From the NCBI GenBank assembly GCA_025200525.1, contig CM045760.1, forward strand, positions 42,241,932 to 42,305,931: 64,000 nt of DNA, in the 5' to 3' direction. The notes below the pieces were generated by a model. That model was not told the origin of the DNA and did no database searches. It saw only the letters and a program-made list of their open reading frames with translations. Shown here in pieces: positions 22,712-35,441 of this stretch. Origin of the DNA: Camellia lanceoleosa. Lineage: Eukaryota > Streptophyta > Magnoliopsida > Ericales > Theaceae. Each line of letters begins with the position of its first letter. The first letter of the stretch is position 1. The translations under genes and the position numbers were made by a program.

Positions 22712-24897
22712 TTAAAGTCTTTAGTGATATTAAATAAAATTCATTTTTTGTACAAATTTTTGTTGATAAAAGTACATATTAGAGTAGTATAAAAGATTAA
22801 CCAATTTGAATCATCGTTGTGAACTCAATTGACGCCCACAAAATGAAATATAGAGTAGTATAAAAGATAATGCAATAGTATAAAGAGGAGTCATTGCAAA
22901 ATTACACTTAGCTCTCTTGAAATTCAAAAAAAATAAAATAAATCTCACACTTTTATATGATCACACTTCTTTTTTTAATAAGATTAATGTAATCAAACTA
23001 ATGCAATGAATTATTAATATAAAATGATGTATTTATTATGTGAATTAAAATAACAATAAAATTTATAATTATGTTAACAATTTAAGCATGTTTGTTTCCA
23101 GTTTTTTAAAAACACTTTTCTAATAATTCTACTTTCTTTTTTTTTCTTCTTTTTTTTACTGAATTTTTTTAATTTTTAGACACACCTAACATAAATACAC
23201 TTAAAAAGTATATTTTTCGTGAAAAAAAAATCTTTAAAAAATTCACTAAATACCAAAAATATAAAAAAAAATCCAAAAATTCAGTATATTTTTTGTATTT
23301 TTTAATATTTATAAATTTTAAAAAATATTTTTTCACAAATATTTTACTTTTTAGATACGTCTAAATAAGGTGCATTTAAAAAAATAAAAAAAAAATGTTC
23401 AAAATTTAAAAAATATTCATTAAAAATAAAAAACACAAAAAATAAAAAATTCAATTTTCAAAAAACTGAATTCAGAAACAAAAAATGCCTTATTTTCATA
23501 AGTTCACAGCCACAGACTTTAGTGTCACTATGAAATTTATATATAAAATAAATATAAATCACACATTTGTTTTTTTGGAAAATTTTTAAATTTGTAATAT
23601 TACTGATTATATTTTTTTCCAAGGAAAACATCTTAAAGGTGTGAGTTTATAATGTTAGGTTTCTCTCAACTATCCGCTAACATAGCCGTTAATGGAGGTT
23701 ATATACCGTTGAATACTTGTCTGTTCTGATGATCCAACGGTCGTGGTTAAACGTAAACCATATTAACTATAATCCCACGTGCGTGTCGCTTTCAAGAATA
23801 AACCCCGACACGAGAGACCGTGATATTTGCCGAGAATTTAGGATTACGTACGCACGACTCTTCCGTAAATTCGTAGGGACACCAAAATATTTTTCCCATT
23901 TTTTAACGGTGGTAACGTTGAGTTGAATGTGATCCAACGGTTTGTCTTTATTTGAGGAAAAGTTTCGGTGGGGTCGACGTTATGGAGAGTCTGTTTGCCC
24001 ATTGTTTCTCCACCGGTGGATGCGTTTCAAAATTCTCACGGGGGATGACTAATAACCTTTGATAGGCCTCTGTATGTAGACATATAATTAAACTGTGATT
24101 TAAGTCAATTAAGGATAATCAACCTTCCACGTGGTTATCACTGTCAAAGAAATTAGATGGAGAAAAAAGTGGAAGAAAAATGGACTTATACGGCCCTTTT
24201 CTAGACAAAGTTTTAGCTAGTCAAACAAAAAGACAAAGTTTTAGCTAGTCAAACATAAACTTAGGTCTCAACTTCCTGTTTTGCTTAGAAAGTTATTATA
24301 AATTGTTATATCAGGTTTTTTTATTTTTTTATATTTTTTTATAAAAAATTAAAAAATTATTAAAATAACATATTTTTAAACGAGACCTTAGTAAGTGAGA
24401 TGTCATTTGGTAAAATTAAAAATTAAAATTAAGTTGATAAATTTTTTAAATGTTTTAAAAAATATGTGATATATAGGCCTCAATTGGTAATTACATATTT
24501 TAGTTAAAAAATCAAAAAGTTACTATAAGTTGTTACATCGCTCTCTCTACTTTTCTATACATCTTTTTGTGAAAAATCAAAAAATTACTGAAATAACTTA
24601 TTCTCGAGTTCAATAATAAATAAATAAAAATCATACAATATATATCAGTAGAGGTTAGATGATAGTTGTTAGTTGTGAAAAAATATTCACAAATAATATC
24701 AAATTAATTTCCATAAGATTTGAATATGAAATCTCCTAACACAAAGTGTTCCAACTCAACATTAGATTAAATTTTAAGTTACTTAAACCTTTAAATAATA
24801 TTAAACATGATTATCAAATAAATTTAATTAATTTGTACTTAATATATTTAATTTTAAGTGGCTACTCCTTAGTGTAATTTAATATTGAGGGACACAT
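22712..24897. other. AT-rich intergenic region
   Basis: No gene supported. A less AT-rich island at 23650-24010 repeats GATCCAACGG at 23732 and 23931 but has no convincing frame. A ~28-bp unit with ACAAAGTTTTAGCTAGTCAA is tandemly duplicated at 24205-24258. Confidence 0.4.
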
Positions 24898-24900
24898 TAA

Positions 24901-25441
24901 GGCCGGTTTATTTTCAGAGGTAAAATGGAAGGAGTTGATTGTGAGGGGATTTATGGTTAGGGGATTAAGTAAAATTGCATTTGTTTTGATGATAACTGTT
25001 AGTGTAGGGAATGTTAAATTATTTTTATATTAAATAAATATAAAATAATAAAAAAAAAATACAAAAACATTAAACATTAATGTTCAAAAAAAATGTCCAA
25101 CATGAAAAAAATTAAAACAAAAAATAAAAAATTTTCAGAAAAAAAAAACAAATAAAACAATGATTTTATTTAACAAAAAATATAAAAAATTAAACATTAA
25201 TGTTCAAAAAAAATGCCCAACATGTAAAAAATTAAAAAAATAATAATAAATTTCTAATCCTGCGAACTATTTTTCTAATACAACCTCTACTTCCTCCATC
25301 TCAATCCCCCTTCCCAGGCCCAACCTAATCCCCTCCTACATCTCAATCCATTCTCCAAATCTATAAATAAACACAACATTAAATGGGTCTCACCTCTATT
25401 CTAATCTCATCTCTCCTTCTATACCCAAAACAAACGATGCC
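24901..25441. mobile_element. Tourist/Harbinger-like MITE
   Basis: Ends GGCCGGTTTATTTTC (left) and, complemented from the right, GGCATCGTTTGTTTTG. They are flanked by TAA at 24898-24900 and 25442-25444, the 3-bp target duplication typical of PIF/Harbinger. The 541-bp interior is AT-rich and contains an internal direct repeat (ATTAAACATTAATGTTC at about 25068 and 25190). No coding capacity. Confidence 0.6.
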
Positions 25442-25672
25442 TAAGGATTTGTTTGGAATGTGAGTTGACTTTTTAATTATTTTAACATGAGACTAAAAAA
25501 TCTCGTTTAAGCTAGCTTTTTTGACTTTTTTAACTTATATAAGAGAAAAAATAAAATAATTATGATTTGAATATAATATTTTATTTTATTAATTTTTTAA
25601 TTTATTTTATTTTTTTACAACTAAAAAAAAAAAAAACTTATAATTCTTTATGCCAAACGAGTGCTTAGCTAT
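25442..25672. mobile_element. Probable second MITE abutting the previous one
   Basis: AAGGATTTGTTTGGAATG at the left is roughly mirrored by the right end, whose complement reads AAGCACTCGTTTGGCAT. The TSD is not exact. Its core resembles the repeat at 16850-17255. Confidence 0.35.
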
Positions 25673-25854
25673 TGTATAATATAAAGTAGATGAAGCTCGT
25701 GAAAGCTCAAGATTCTTTCTTTTTCTTCTCCCATCCACTGTTGGACTGGGTGCTGTTGTTGGGACTGAGGTTGACCATAGGTCCCTATTCGATTTTTTTA
25801 TTTTATTTTTATAAAAGTAACATTAATATGTTAATATAATTAAATAACAACTTA

Positions 25855-26464
25855 GACCATCTCCAACGGTTCATTAAAGTTGACACTAAATTTAAAATCT
25901 AGTGAAAAAGTTATTGTTTGGTGCTCCAACGGTTGCACCAAATCGATATCAAACTGAGATTTCAGCAAACGATTCATCAAACTGAGGACAGAATACATAT
26001 TTCATCAAAACACTGTGTGTGAACGTTGGAGCAAAAAAGGTTCAGAATTTTACACATGGTGGTCGACCACCTGGATGATCACTTAGTTGACCCCTTGGTC
26101 GACCATTCGGTTGACTAACCGGTCGACCAGTGCATGAAAAATTGGTTTGCAAAAGTAGGTTCAAACAGTTCAAAAAGGTAAAAAAAAAAAAAACAAACAA
26201 ACAAACAAACAAACAAAATTTGGCTTTACCGGTCGACCAATCGGTTGACCCACGGAGGTAGGTTCAAACAGTTCGAAAAGGTAAAAAAAAAAAAAAATCT
26301 CATAACCGGTCGACCAACTAGTAGACTTTGTCGATCGACCATCCGGTTGTGCTGAAGAAGATTTGATGAAGGTGAACCATTAGAGCATTCAGTATCAAAT
26401 TGAAGAAATGGCCATTTTTTTACTCAAATTTGGTAAAACATTTTGTGAACTGTTGGAGATGCTC
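25855..26464. mobile_element. 610-bp MITE with TTA target duplication
   Basis: The left end GACCATCTCCAACGGTTCA and the complemented right end GAGCATCTCCAACAGTTCA match closely. TTA flanks both sides (25852-25854 and 26465-26467). The interior carries at least five copies of the palindrome GGTCGACC, mostly as CCGGTCGACCA, with partner TCGGTTGAC. No coding capacity. GAGCATCTCCAAC ends are a familiar plant MITE type. Confidence 0.8.
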
Positions 26465-26467
26465 TTA

Positions 26468-29400
26468 AAAAGTTATTTGTTGTTGTTTCATCAGCTCAAA
26501 ACCCTTACCTCTCCCTTACTACACACCCTAAGATGTGATTACTAATTATTGGGCCAAATCCCAATGTCTCTCTCTTTATTCAAAATTTTAAATGTTTATT
26601 TTATAATATTTTACCTATAAATCATGTATGAAAAAATTTAGATTGATTTGAAATTATGATTGTTTGAAAAACATAGATGACAAGTATAAATTTAATAAAA
26701 AATCATTATTCATTTTTAAGATAAAAACAATAAAATTATATGACTATGACTATTGAATTAATTTGATTTTTTTTTCATAACCCTTAGATGTATTCAATCT
26801 TAACCATATAGGACATTTTTTAAAAAAAAATAAAATGATACGTTTACTATATTGATAATAATGTTAGAGTTACATAATAGGACTGTTTGGTATAATTTAT
26901 AGAGTTGCTTATAATTTTTTATTTTTAAAAATAGTATCAGAGTATTTATGCAACTTTTACTTACCGCTTACGAATGAAAATAATTTAAATAAATTAAAAA
27001 AATTAATCATTGAATTTTTAAAAATAGATATTTTTAACTTCTATCACTGATTATCTACTTTTAACTTGATTTTGTATTTCAAGCAATGACTTGAATTTTT
27101 CTAGGAACTTTCATATTTTAGTACTAATCACTGAATTTAAATTATGTTTTTCTTCAAATTACTCCATCAGCTCAACTAATTTTTATACTTGTTTATATAA
27201 CATCCAATTATCTTCGAAGTTGGTACTTTTCTTCTTCCTCCTTTTTTTTTTTTTTTTTTTTTTTGGGTGCAAAAAAGCTGAGCCTGATGGGCCATATGTC
27301 AAATGGGCCCACTCGAGATAACTTTTGAAGGGTTTTATGAACTTGGGCTGGGCTGGTCAGAGATGGGCCTTCAGCGAATCATGGCTACATCTAAAATAAA
27401 AAATCTTCTTTCCTCCAAATGAAAGGATAGTCACAATCCCCAAGTTTTTTCTCTTTCTTTTGTCTCAATGCTGTCTTCTTAATCACTGGACATCAAAAGC
27501 CACTTATCTAAGGGGAAAAAACTTGTCTGTGAAAAAAATTACTAAAAAAGTGATAAATATTATAAATATTAATAATTGAAATTATAAAATCTTTTATTAA
27601 TGTAAAATAATTTTTAAAGATTACCACAGAATAATAATTTTCCCTTTATCTAATAATTGAAAGAGTCCCATTTAATTTAATATTAGTGAGTATATTAGGA
27701 CAAAAAAATTAAAAATTTTGAAGACAGAAAATTCTTAGTCCTTTTTAACACAAACACACTACCACAAGATAGAAAATGCTGACATAAAATAAAAAAGGGA
27801 GCAACAAAGGAACATAAAATCCTTTTTTTTTATATATATTTTTAAATATATTTTACATGTAAGTTTTCTAACTCCCATCAAGACTAACAACAATCTTTGA
27901 ATAGGCGTTATAATTTTCAAAATCACATAACAAACTGGCCTAGTAACACAAAATTTTGAAACCGCTACAGTTCAAAAGATACCCACATAGATTGTCCTAA
28001 GTTTTACCCAAACTAATTTTTCGGATACATGTAATACATGTTCTACATATACAAGCTAATTACTGTGCTAATGGGGGATCTATTCCTAATTGTGTAGCCA
28101 ATGACCATCAAACAAATTAGTCTTGGCCCAAACCCAATATTGGGTTAATAAAAGCTAGGTTTGTTCAACTTGAACCCAGCTTGAGACGTTTCATATGGGC
28201 CGAATTTTGTGGGCTTTGTATTTCACAACTTCAACACTTTTCATTCAATGTGATAGTTTGACAAAATATTCAATCCCATCCATCAATTATTCAGTTTAAA
28301 TAACAATAAATACTACAATAAAATTGTGTTTTATAACTTTGTACAAACTTTAAACTTTTGTCAAGAATTATCATCTCGAATTGTTGTTGGAGTAATTATA
28401 AGGGTGATGACATTTGGATATCAAATTTGGTAATCATTTGACATGGCTTCATATGATTGTATTTAAATTTTAAATTTATAGTGAAAAAAATTTCATTTCT
28501 TTTATAAATTTCTACTCAAATTCAAGACGCAAATGTATACTATCACTTTGTTTGATTGTGATTTTAAAATTGAGTTTTTGCAAATAATTTCTAAAATTAA
28601 TTTTAAAAATAAATAAATAAAACCTTTTGTGGGTGTTGTTCGCACTCGATTATGTCAATTTTCTATGGTGACAATACATATAGATATATGTCCTAAGGAG
28701 TTATCTTTCTATCTGGAATATTTATATTCAATGCTAGCTAGTAGCTAGGTCCAACATTTTTCTTTTGTCATCACACCTAGGCTTTTAGAGCACAAAAAGA
28801 GGTGTAAAAATCAACATGTACCCATCCAAAGACAATGGTGATGTTTCGGTAGCGTTTTGTAACGTTTCTATTTTTTGATTTATATTTATAAAAATTTTAT
28901 AAATTGATTTTTATTTATTTTTAAGAAAATATAAATTATAAATGCGTTTAGTTTGAACAAAATATTTTTTAAAAAAATTTAAATATAAATTAAAAAATAT
29001 GTTTGTTCAGACTTAAAATATTTATATTTATTTTTTATTATTTATGACAATAGGATCATACCCATCATAATTGGAAGAAAAAAAAAATTAATAGAAAAAA
29101 AATTAATTGAAAAATAAAATTGTTATTCAAATTTTTAAATTTCTATTTAAAAACTAACGTAAACTCATTTTTTGAGTTTACGTTTTTTTTCTTAAATTTA
29201 TAAATTGAGACAACCATTTATAAATCAAAAAAATTATCAAATAAATTTTTATAACAATTTTTAAAATTTTTGTAACTATAAACTGAAAACTAAAAATGAA
29301 ATGATTACCAAACAAGGCCTTAGTATCTTATTATAAATTAAAATTTGATAATAAAAAAATAGAAATAAAGATATTTTTTTAATTTAAATAATCAATTTTT

Positions 29401-29930
29401 TTTAAGTTTATTTAAATTTTCATGTCTCGTAAAATATAAATAGAAACTATATCAAACAGTTTAGTATAGATTCTTAAAATAAATAAAAAAATATTAGTAA
29501 CTCAAGCAAATTGCATTAAACATTTATTAGCAAAAAGAAAAACATAATGAGAACAAATTTTTGAAAGAAAAAAAAATAATATAGATTTTAATGTAATATA
29601 AAGGAATTTTTTTTTCACATTTTTTTTTAAAATTTTTTTCTGCTCAAAGTGAGTCAACACACCTTCATTGTAGTATTCAAGTAGATATTGTTATTCTCTT
29701 TCAAACCATAGTAATATTATTTGATCAAATCATTAAATCGTTTATTTTTCTTAAAATTTCTTCTGTTTTATAGTCTAAATTCAAACATAACCTTAATTGT
29801 CAAAGAATTAGTGAATGAGACATCAATAGGTACAATATCCTATTCACTAATTATTAAAAAAGGACAGGTTTTAGCACTACAACTTGAATAACACCACCAC
29901 CACCATTCATGTTAGGAGGTTCTGCTTAAT
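26468..29930. other. AT-rich intergenic region
   Basis: No gene supported. A poly-T run lies at about 27239-27264. A possible MITE lies at about 28840-29330, where the right side reads ACCAAACAAGGCCTTA and the left side GTTTCGGTAGCGTTTTG; the ends are too dissimilar to call. Confidence 0.4.
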
Positions 29931-29949
29931 TTACACTACAGGAAACGAC

Positions 29950-30660
29950 ACTTTTGGCGACCAAAATATTGATCGCCAAAAGCCCTATTTTTGGTCGTCA
30001 AATGTGATTAGCGACTACTTTTTTTGGTCGCCAAAGTCATCGCCTATACTCTGTCGGCGATAGTATTGGCGACTAAACTAATTTTGGTCGCTGAAAGTGA
30101 ACGTTTTGGCTACTAAAGTCTGCTTAGTCGGCAAAGGGTATCTTTTGGCGACTAAAATATTAGTCGCCAAAAGTGAACATTTGGCTACTAAAGTCTGCTT
30201 AGTCGGCAAACGGTACTTTTGGCGACTAAAATATTAGTCGCCAAAAGTGAACATTTGGCTACTAAAGTCTGCTTAGTCGGCAAAGGCTATCTTTTGGCGA
30301 CTAAATATTTAGTCGCCAAAAGTGTTCGAATAAAATTAATTTGATTTTCAGTGACTAAAAATTTTAGTCGTAGATAAGTTTTAGTCACAAAATGTGTAAC
30401 ATTTAGGGACTAAATAATTTAGTAGCCAAAAAATTATTTTTCATTTTATTTTGTTTTTGGCTACTAACTATTTGGTAGCGGAAAGTCTTCATTTACTTTT
30501 AGCTACTAACTTTTTAGTCACCAAAACTCTTTGGGTTCTTTATGGCTACCAAATATTTAGTCGCTAAAAATATTGATTTCCTTTTTGACTACCAATTGGT
30601 TAGTCACTAAAAAATTCACTTCTTTTTTTTTTTCGCTACTAAACATTTATTAATTGCCAA
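29950..30660. repeat. CACTA-2 left subterminal array with hairpin units
   Basis: Three direct units of 74-77 bp start at 30097, 30173 and 30247. Each contains the near-perfect palindrome TTTTGGCGACTAA then TTAGTCGCCAAAA. Degenerate single copies continue to about 30660. Probably transposase-binding repeats. Confidence 0.85.
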
Positions 30661-30949
30661 AAACTTTATTTTGTGTTTTTTTTTAATTATAATTAATTTC
30701 TTCACAACCTGTATTTATTTCGTGCAACCTGCACCCTGTATTTAAACAATAATTATACATATATCTATTTCTATTTCGTTTCAACAATACAAAAATTTAA
30801 TCAATTAACATCAGATTCTATACAAATCAAATACAATCCATCCCAAAATAATAATTCCATACATACACAAAATCATACAAAAAAGATGTCCTCCGTACAA
30901 AAAAATTGCTTGAATAATATGTTCTCAAAAGGAAAGTGGAGAATGAACC
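30661..30949. other. CACTA-2 interior spacer
   Basis: AT-rich; no feature seen. Confidence 0.4.
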
Positions 30950-31608
30950 GTGGAAGGAACTCTGTAACAATACAAAGACGCTGAGCTGAAGTTATTGCAC
31001 CTATAAAAAGTAGAACATTTGGATGTCTGAATCTTTTCATGAGAGATACCTTCATAAACAAAAACAAACTCTACTATTAATATATATATTACCACCGAAT
31101 AATTATTAATGCTAGTAAAATCATTTTTCAACACAAATGATCTAATCAGCCACATAAAAATAAAAATAAAATAACAAAAAAAAGGACTGGACATCCTATC
31201 CCTCCACATTTATGAAAGCTACTTTGTTTAGAGTCAAAATCAAATACTAACAAAATCTACATAAAGCAGAGTTACATCTTCATTTCTTCCTTTAAGCAGA
31301 ATCAGTTATGTAAGAATTCTTAGAATTCCAGTACCATGCAGACAACAAGGATGGCCGCTGAGTCATGCTAATGTTTTGTGTACCACATCCTTCTGTGTTG
31401 TGTGTTCACTTCCTATTCACTATGTCTCATCATGGTAATTATACGGAGATTCAGATTTAAATATTTCAATTGTAGCAACAAATTCTATCAACTTCAATTA
31501 CATAAGACTTCTGAATTATGCATCAACTGGTTAAACACACCTCTTTTACAAGGAATATATCAAATCATCTGAATATTCTTGCTTGGAAAAAACCTTGACA
31601 GCAACATC
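30950..31608 (-). pseudogene. PAS/Raf-like MAPKKK kinase fragment, two exons
   Basis: Exon 31608 to about 31541 encodes DVAVKVFSKQEYSDDLIYS, the kinase beta-3 strand with the catalytic lysine of the VAVK motif. A stop and one-base loss lie just before its GTGTG donor. The second exon, 31049 to about 30950, encodes VSLMKRFRHPNVLLFIG then AITSAQRLCIVTEFLPR. This is the N-lobe (alpha-C to hinge) of plant Raf-like kinases of the CTR1/EDR1 group, with best resemblance to PAS-domain members (VFSKQEYSDD is characteristic). The parent's PAS domain, activation loop and C-lobe are missing. Captured with its intron, minus strand like the other cargo. Confidence 0.85.
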
Positions 31609-32864
31609 CTGCAAAACATTGATGTAATTTTTTTCTTTGTACTTTTCATGAGCAAAAAAGGGACATGATTCAATCAAACATTATTTAAACATCCAACTCA
31701 ATTTTTTTGTTCCATGATCCATCCTTTCTTAATTTGATTAGAGTGATGACTAAAGCCAAATATCACATCATGTCATTCACAACTCATAACATAGTTTGTA
31801 CATTTTTTTTCTTTTTTCCCCCCCCCCCTCTCCCCTTCTCTCTGGTCTGGAATGCAGTTTCAAATTTCGTGTAACTAGCCCCTAAGGGGATTCTGAAATA
31901 ATAGTGTTTAGCAGCCCCCTAAACACCTACAACACCTTGCACAGTGTTGTACACCAATACCATACCATCAGTACAATCTCTCTTCTAAACCTTTTAATTG
32001 ATTTTTGTTACAGTTCATATCAAGTGCATACCCAATATCATGCAACTTGTCTCAATGAAAATAACAGCCACAAATTACCACAATCAAATCACAAGCCACA
32101 TTAGTAAAAGACTGAAATGTGAAACAGAATACCGTTGTGATAAAATGTTAGTAAAGGTTCCATGTAAAGCACTAATCAAAAGCTTTTTTCTATTTCTAAT
32201 CTTTTCTTACAGATTTGACTTACTTTTTTCTATTTCTGTTTTTATCTTTTGTATTTTGTTTGTGTTTTAGTACACACGTCTTGCTGGCTTAAACCATGCT
32301 TGCTTCCTTCTCCAATTTTCTCTATTGACTTTCAATTTTCTCTAATTTTGGGATTAAATTGCCGGCAAGAATCAACTCAAATCAATTCCACAAAAACTCA
32401 CCTATGCCAAGCCAGTTATTTATTCCTTGTAAGGCAATTTGATTTAATGAATGGGTTAAATCTAATTGGCCAGAACTCCTATAAATTATAAATTCCTATA
32501 TGCAATTTGTTCATAAAGAGGAATGAGTGTACATTGAGATACCTCCTGGTTCATACCCTATATCATATTGACTAAAAAGGTGAAAGAAGACCATTGGCTT
32601 TGTGGCCAAAGTGGTAACAGCAAGTGCAGTCCTATCCTTGGTAAGGCCAAGCCGTACAAAGGTGTGTTTCTTATAAAACTAGCTAAATATGAGGTTCTTG
32701 AAAGTGCCAAAAAAGAAGGATGAAATAGGATAAAAAACAATCCTCCCTAAAAATCAGAGTACAACTGAAGGCGGAAAAGGATGAGAAAAGAAAGTATTGC
32801 CACATCCTTCCTTCCTTAAAATAACCTGTTACACATTATTTTTCAATGCATTACAAGTATACCT
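31609..32864. other. CACTA-2 interior spacer
   Basis: AT-rich; short frames on both strands only, plus a C-run near 31820. No supported gene. Confidence 0.4.
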
Positions 32865-32996
32865 TCAGGAGTTGAACAACGAATGGCAGAAGCTGGCGGG
32901 AATCCTGTGGTGTAACATAAGGTGAGCATTTGGCAAGGTTCTTGAGCAAGTATACTTTTCGTTCTTCTGGAAGCTGACAGGGTAAAGCATCACTGG
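32865..32996 (-). pseudogene. ARM/HEAT-type exon, possibly API5-like
   Basis: Minus-strand exon after ATCCAG, ending CTGAAG|GTATAC. It encodes DALPCQLPEERKVYLLKNLA, then KCSPYVTPQDSRQLLPFVVQ and LLK. It resembles the plant apoptosis-inhibitor-5 (API5) helical-repeat region (SPYTTPQDSRQLLP-type text), but I hold this only moderately; another ARM-repeat protein is possible. A short copy of its 3' end recurs at 33073-33104. Confidence 0.55.
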
Positions 32997-33072
32997 ATAA
33001 AAAATAAAATCAAATCAAAATAGAATAAGTGAGAAATTAAAAAATCTGAGAGTGAGAAATCAAAATAGAATA

Positions 33073-33104
33073 CCTTCAGGAGTTGAACAACGGATGGCAG
33101 ACAT
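33073..33104 (-). repeat. Duplicate of the end of the API5-like exon
   Basis: CCTTCAGGAGTTGAACAACG occurs at 33073 as it does near 32865, including the splice donor, so a piece of the captured exon was duplicated locally. Confidence 0.75.
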
Positions 33105-33140
33105 CGTTTTCATCGGTACGTGAAGTCATACTCCATTTTT

Positions 33141-33231
33141 ACCATAATTTTTTAATATTACTCTCATTATCATAAAAAAAATTCTACCATAAGATAAAAT
33201 TCACATTATCTAATTAGGGGTTTTTAATTTG
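33141..33231. repeat. Internal direct repeat, copy 1 (~91 bp)
   Basis: Starts ACCATAATTTTTTAATATT and ends GGGGTTTTTAATTTG; nearly identical to 34184-34275. Confidence 0.9.
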
Positions 33232-34183
33232 ATTTCACATTACCATAATTTGGTTTATGGTTTATTATGCTTTAGTCAAGGGTATTCAGATAAAGTTAAG
33301 TTTTACACAAAAAGGAGTGAAAAAGTTATATGGACAATCAGAATGTTAATTTGCAATCAAAAAAATAAAATAAAAAATCATAATGCTAATTTCACACAAA
33401 ATTGCACTACAACAAAACATAATAATCCAACTGTACCCTACACACAAACCTAAATAAATAAGTACCATGGAAGCAAACAATTTAATGATAAAACCTACAG
33501 GTTCACCTTTTCTACTGTTACTCAGTAATAATTTATACCATAATTTCACAGAACTAGGTATCATTAAAAAAATAATCTCATTGTAGGTAAGCAACTGATC
33601 TGGATAAAGAATACATATACAAAGAATAAAGATGGCTTATGATTCTTGGTCAATGAGAGACCGACATCAATCCTCGTGGAATTAGAGAAGTCCAATAAGA
33701 TCTAAGTATAATGTTAGATCATGTAAGAAGCATTAAAATTAATTGAAAATCATTACTCACAACCGCATATTCAGTATAAAGTTGGATCACCGAGCGACCT
33801 CAAAAGCCTTCTTCAAACTTTGGTTCATGTGGTATCTGATGAAGAACAGCATAAGAAACAAAAGAATTCACCAGGGGAGGGGGGGGGGGGGAATCCCAAA
33901 CAACTAACACTAGTATCTCAACGCTGAAAGTTGATAATTACATCATATACTTATCAAAAAAAAACTTACATCATATACATCAAACAGAAATGATATACTA
34001 ACCGTGAACAAAAGGAACGCGTAGAGAACACAACTTGCATAGTTGCAGCCAGGTAGCAACTAAGAGAAATGATAGGAAAACCAGAAATTATAACAAGTAA
34101 CAAATAATAAATGCAATTACATTGTCCCCCGCTGTATTCTTCAAGGATAGTTACCTGTTCCCCAAGTTGACAAGTCCTGTGTA
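33232..34183. other. CACTA-2 interior spacer
   Basis: Contains a G-run near 33880. I see no supported gene; some segments may be introns of captured genes. Confidence 0.4.
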
Positions 34184-34275
34184 ACCATAATTTTTTAATA
34201 TTACTCTCATTATCATAAAACAAAATTCTACCATAAGATAAAATTCACATTATCTAATTAGGGGTTTTTAATTTG
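34184..34275. repeat. Internal direct repeat, copy 2 (~92 bp)
   Basis: Differs from copy 1 by about one inserted base; it ends just short of the alpha-galactosidase splice donor. Confidence 0.9.
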
Positions 34276-34280
34276 TTTAC

Positions 34281-34542
34281 CTCTTCCAAGTGTCTTTAAT
34301 GTCTCCAGTTGTTCTCCAACTATTTCCTATGCTAGCTGCCCAAGTCGCTGGGTTTTCTTGGCGCCTAAAAAAACCAGATCATCCTTTTTGATGAATATAT
34401 AATATAGTTATGAAAACAATTAATTGTATGGTATTTTAAACTAATTAAAGAAAGGAGATTAAAATTGAAGGCATACCATTCACATAGGGAAAAGAAAATG
34501 GGTCGTCCAGTTTTAAGGAGAGCTTTACTCATTGTCGAATAT
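34281..34542 (-). pseudogene. Alpha-galactosidase (GH27) fragment, two exons
   Basis: Exon 34542-34477 encodes YSTMSKALLKTGRPIFFSLCEW, broken across the intron in the Trp codon (TG|G). Exon 34364-34281 continues [17 protein letters not shown] then [11 protein letters not shown] and ends at a GTAAAC donor. This is the central barrel region of plant GH27 alpha-galactosidases, where MSKALL..GRPIFFS.CEWG and NSWRTTGDI are conserved (the D of TGDI belongs to the acid/base region). Phase across the 112-bp intron is preserved, so the two exons could still splice. Both the N terminus with the nucleophile and the C terminus are absent. Confidence 0.88.
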
Positions 34543-35228
34543 CTACAACCAAGGATGTAATCATATATTTGGTATCAGTCCCTACATTAATTCTTCTACC
34601 AAAAATAAATAAATAATAATAATAATAAAAAAAAAACAAAAATTTAAATTTGTTTTTCAATATTGGTCTAACATGAACTAGTTTCATAATACATAAAATT
34701 GATTGACAATGACAAAAGATTGAATAATCTATCATCTAGTTTTTATACTAGTTTCATAATACATAAAACAAAAATGTAAACTAGTTTCAATTAACTGATT
34801 CTATTCAACGGTGATATCATTAAACAGAGCATAGAGTGATGATTAGGAACCAATTGTGACATTTCTCTGGCTAAAGGTTTTATAACTATAACTAGGAACC
34901 AAAAGGGGCAAAATAGCAAGGCAAAGCACCAATCTATCAGTCTGCTATAAAGACCAATTTTTTCATCTTCGAACCTAAATCATCATGAAGCACCAATCAC
35001 TGAAATCAAACTACAATACATAAACATGCCACAAGTCTGAGATTCGAACACACAAATTATCCCATTATCCCATTGCAATTATCCTAAAATCAAATTATCC
35101 CATTTCAATTAGCCAGCATCCACATCACTTAAAAAACACACAACTGAACTCAAACTTACTGAGATTCGAACCAAACAAGTAATCAAGAAGTAAAGATACA
35201 ACCAAACTAAGCACAACAAGAATAACCC
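34543..35228. other. CACTA-2 interior spacer between PRA1 and alpha-galactosidase pieces
   Basis: AT-rich, with an AAT microsatellite near 34605-34625. No gene seen. Confidence 0.4.
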
Positions 35229-35441
35229 GGCGTAGCTGTAGGATCGAGAGAAGGATGAGAAGTCGAAGAGCTCTTTCCATGGGCGGTGCGTGGCCATTAG
35301 GGATTGAGTCTGAGCTTTGGCGTGAGAGATGAAGGTTGACGGTGGTGGTGGTGGTGGTGGCAGCGGCGGAAGCGGTGGCCGTCTGCTGCTGGTGGCGGTG
35401 GTAGGTGACGTTCCATAACCATATGGTGATTTGTTTGACAT
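35229..35441 (-). pseudogene. PRA1-family (prenylated Rab acceptor) 5' end, ATG retained
   Basis: ATG at 35441, then [19 protein letters not shown], a Pro-rich stretch, [20 protein letters not shown] and [16 protein letters not shown]. The YGTxPTT...FIS.A...Q...RPW.E..DFS pattern is the N terminus of plant PRA1 proteins, small membrane proteins of ER/Golgi Rab trafficking. Similarity stops after SYSYA, before the two hydrophobic segments. A GGT repeat encodes part of the proline run. Since ATG and upstream sequence are present, this piece may bring a promoter and 5' leader. It lies upstream, in transcription sense, of all other cargo in CACTA-2. Confidence 0.8.

Noticed and set aside
26040..26350. 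GGTCGACC repeats as a CRISPR-like array
   Set aside because: Units are short palindromes with irregular spacing inside a MITE in plant DNA.
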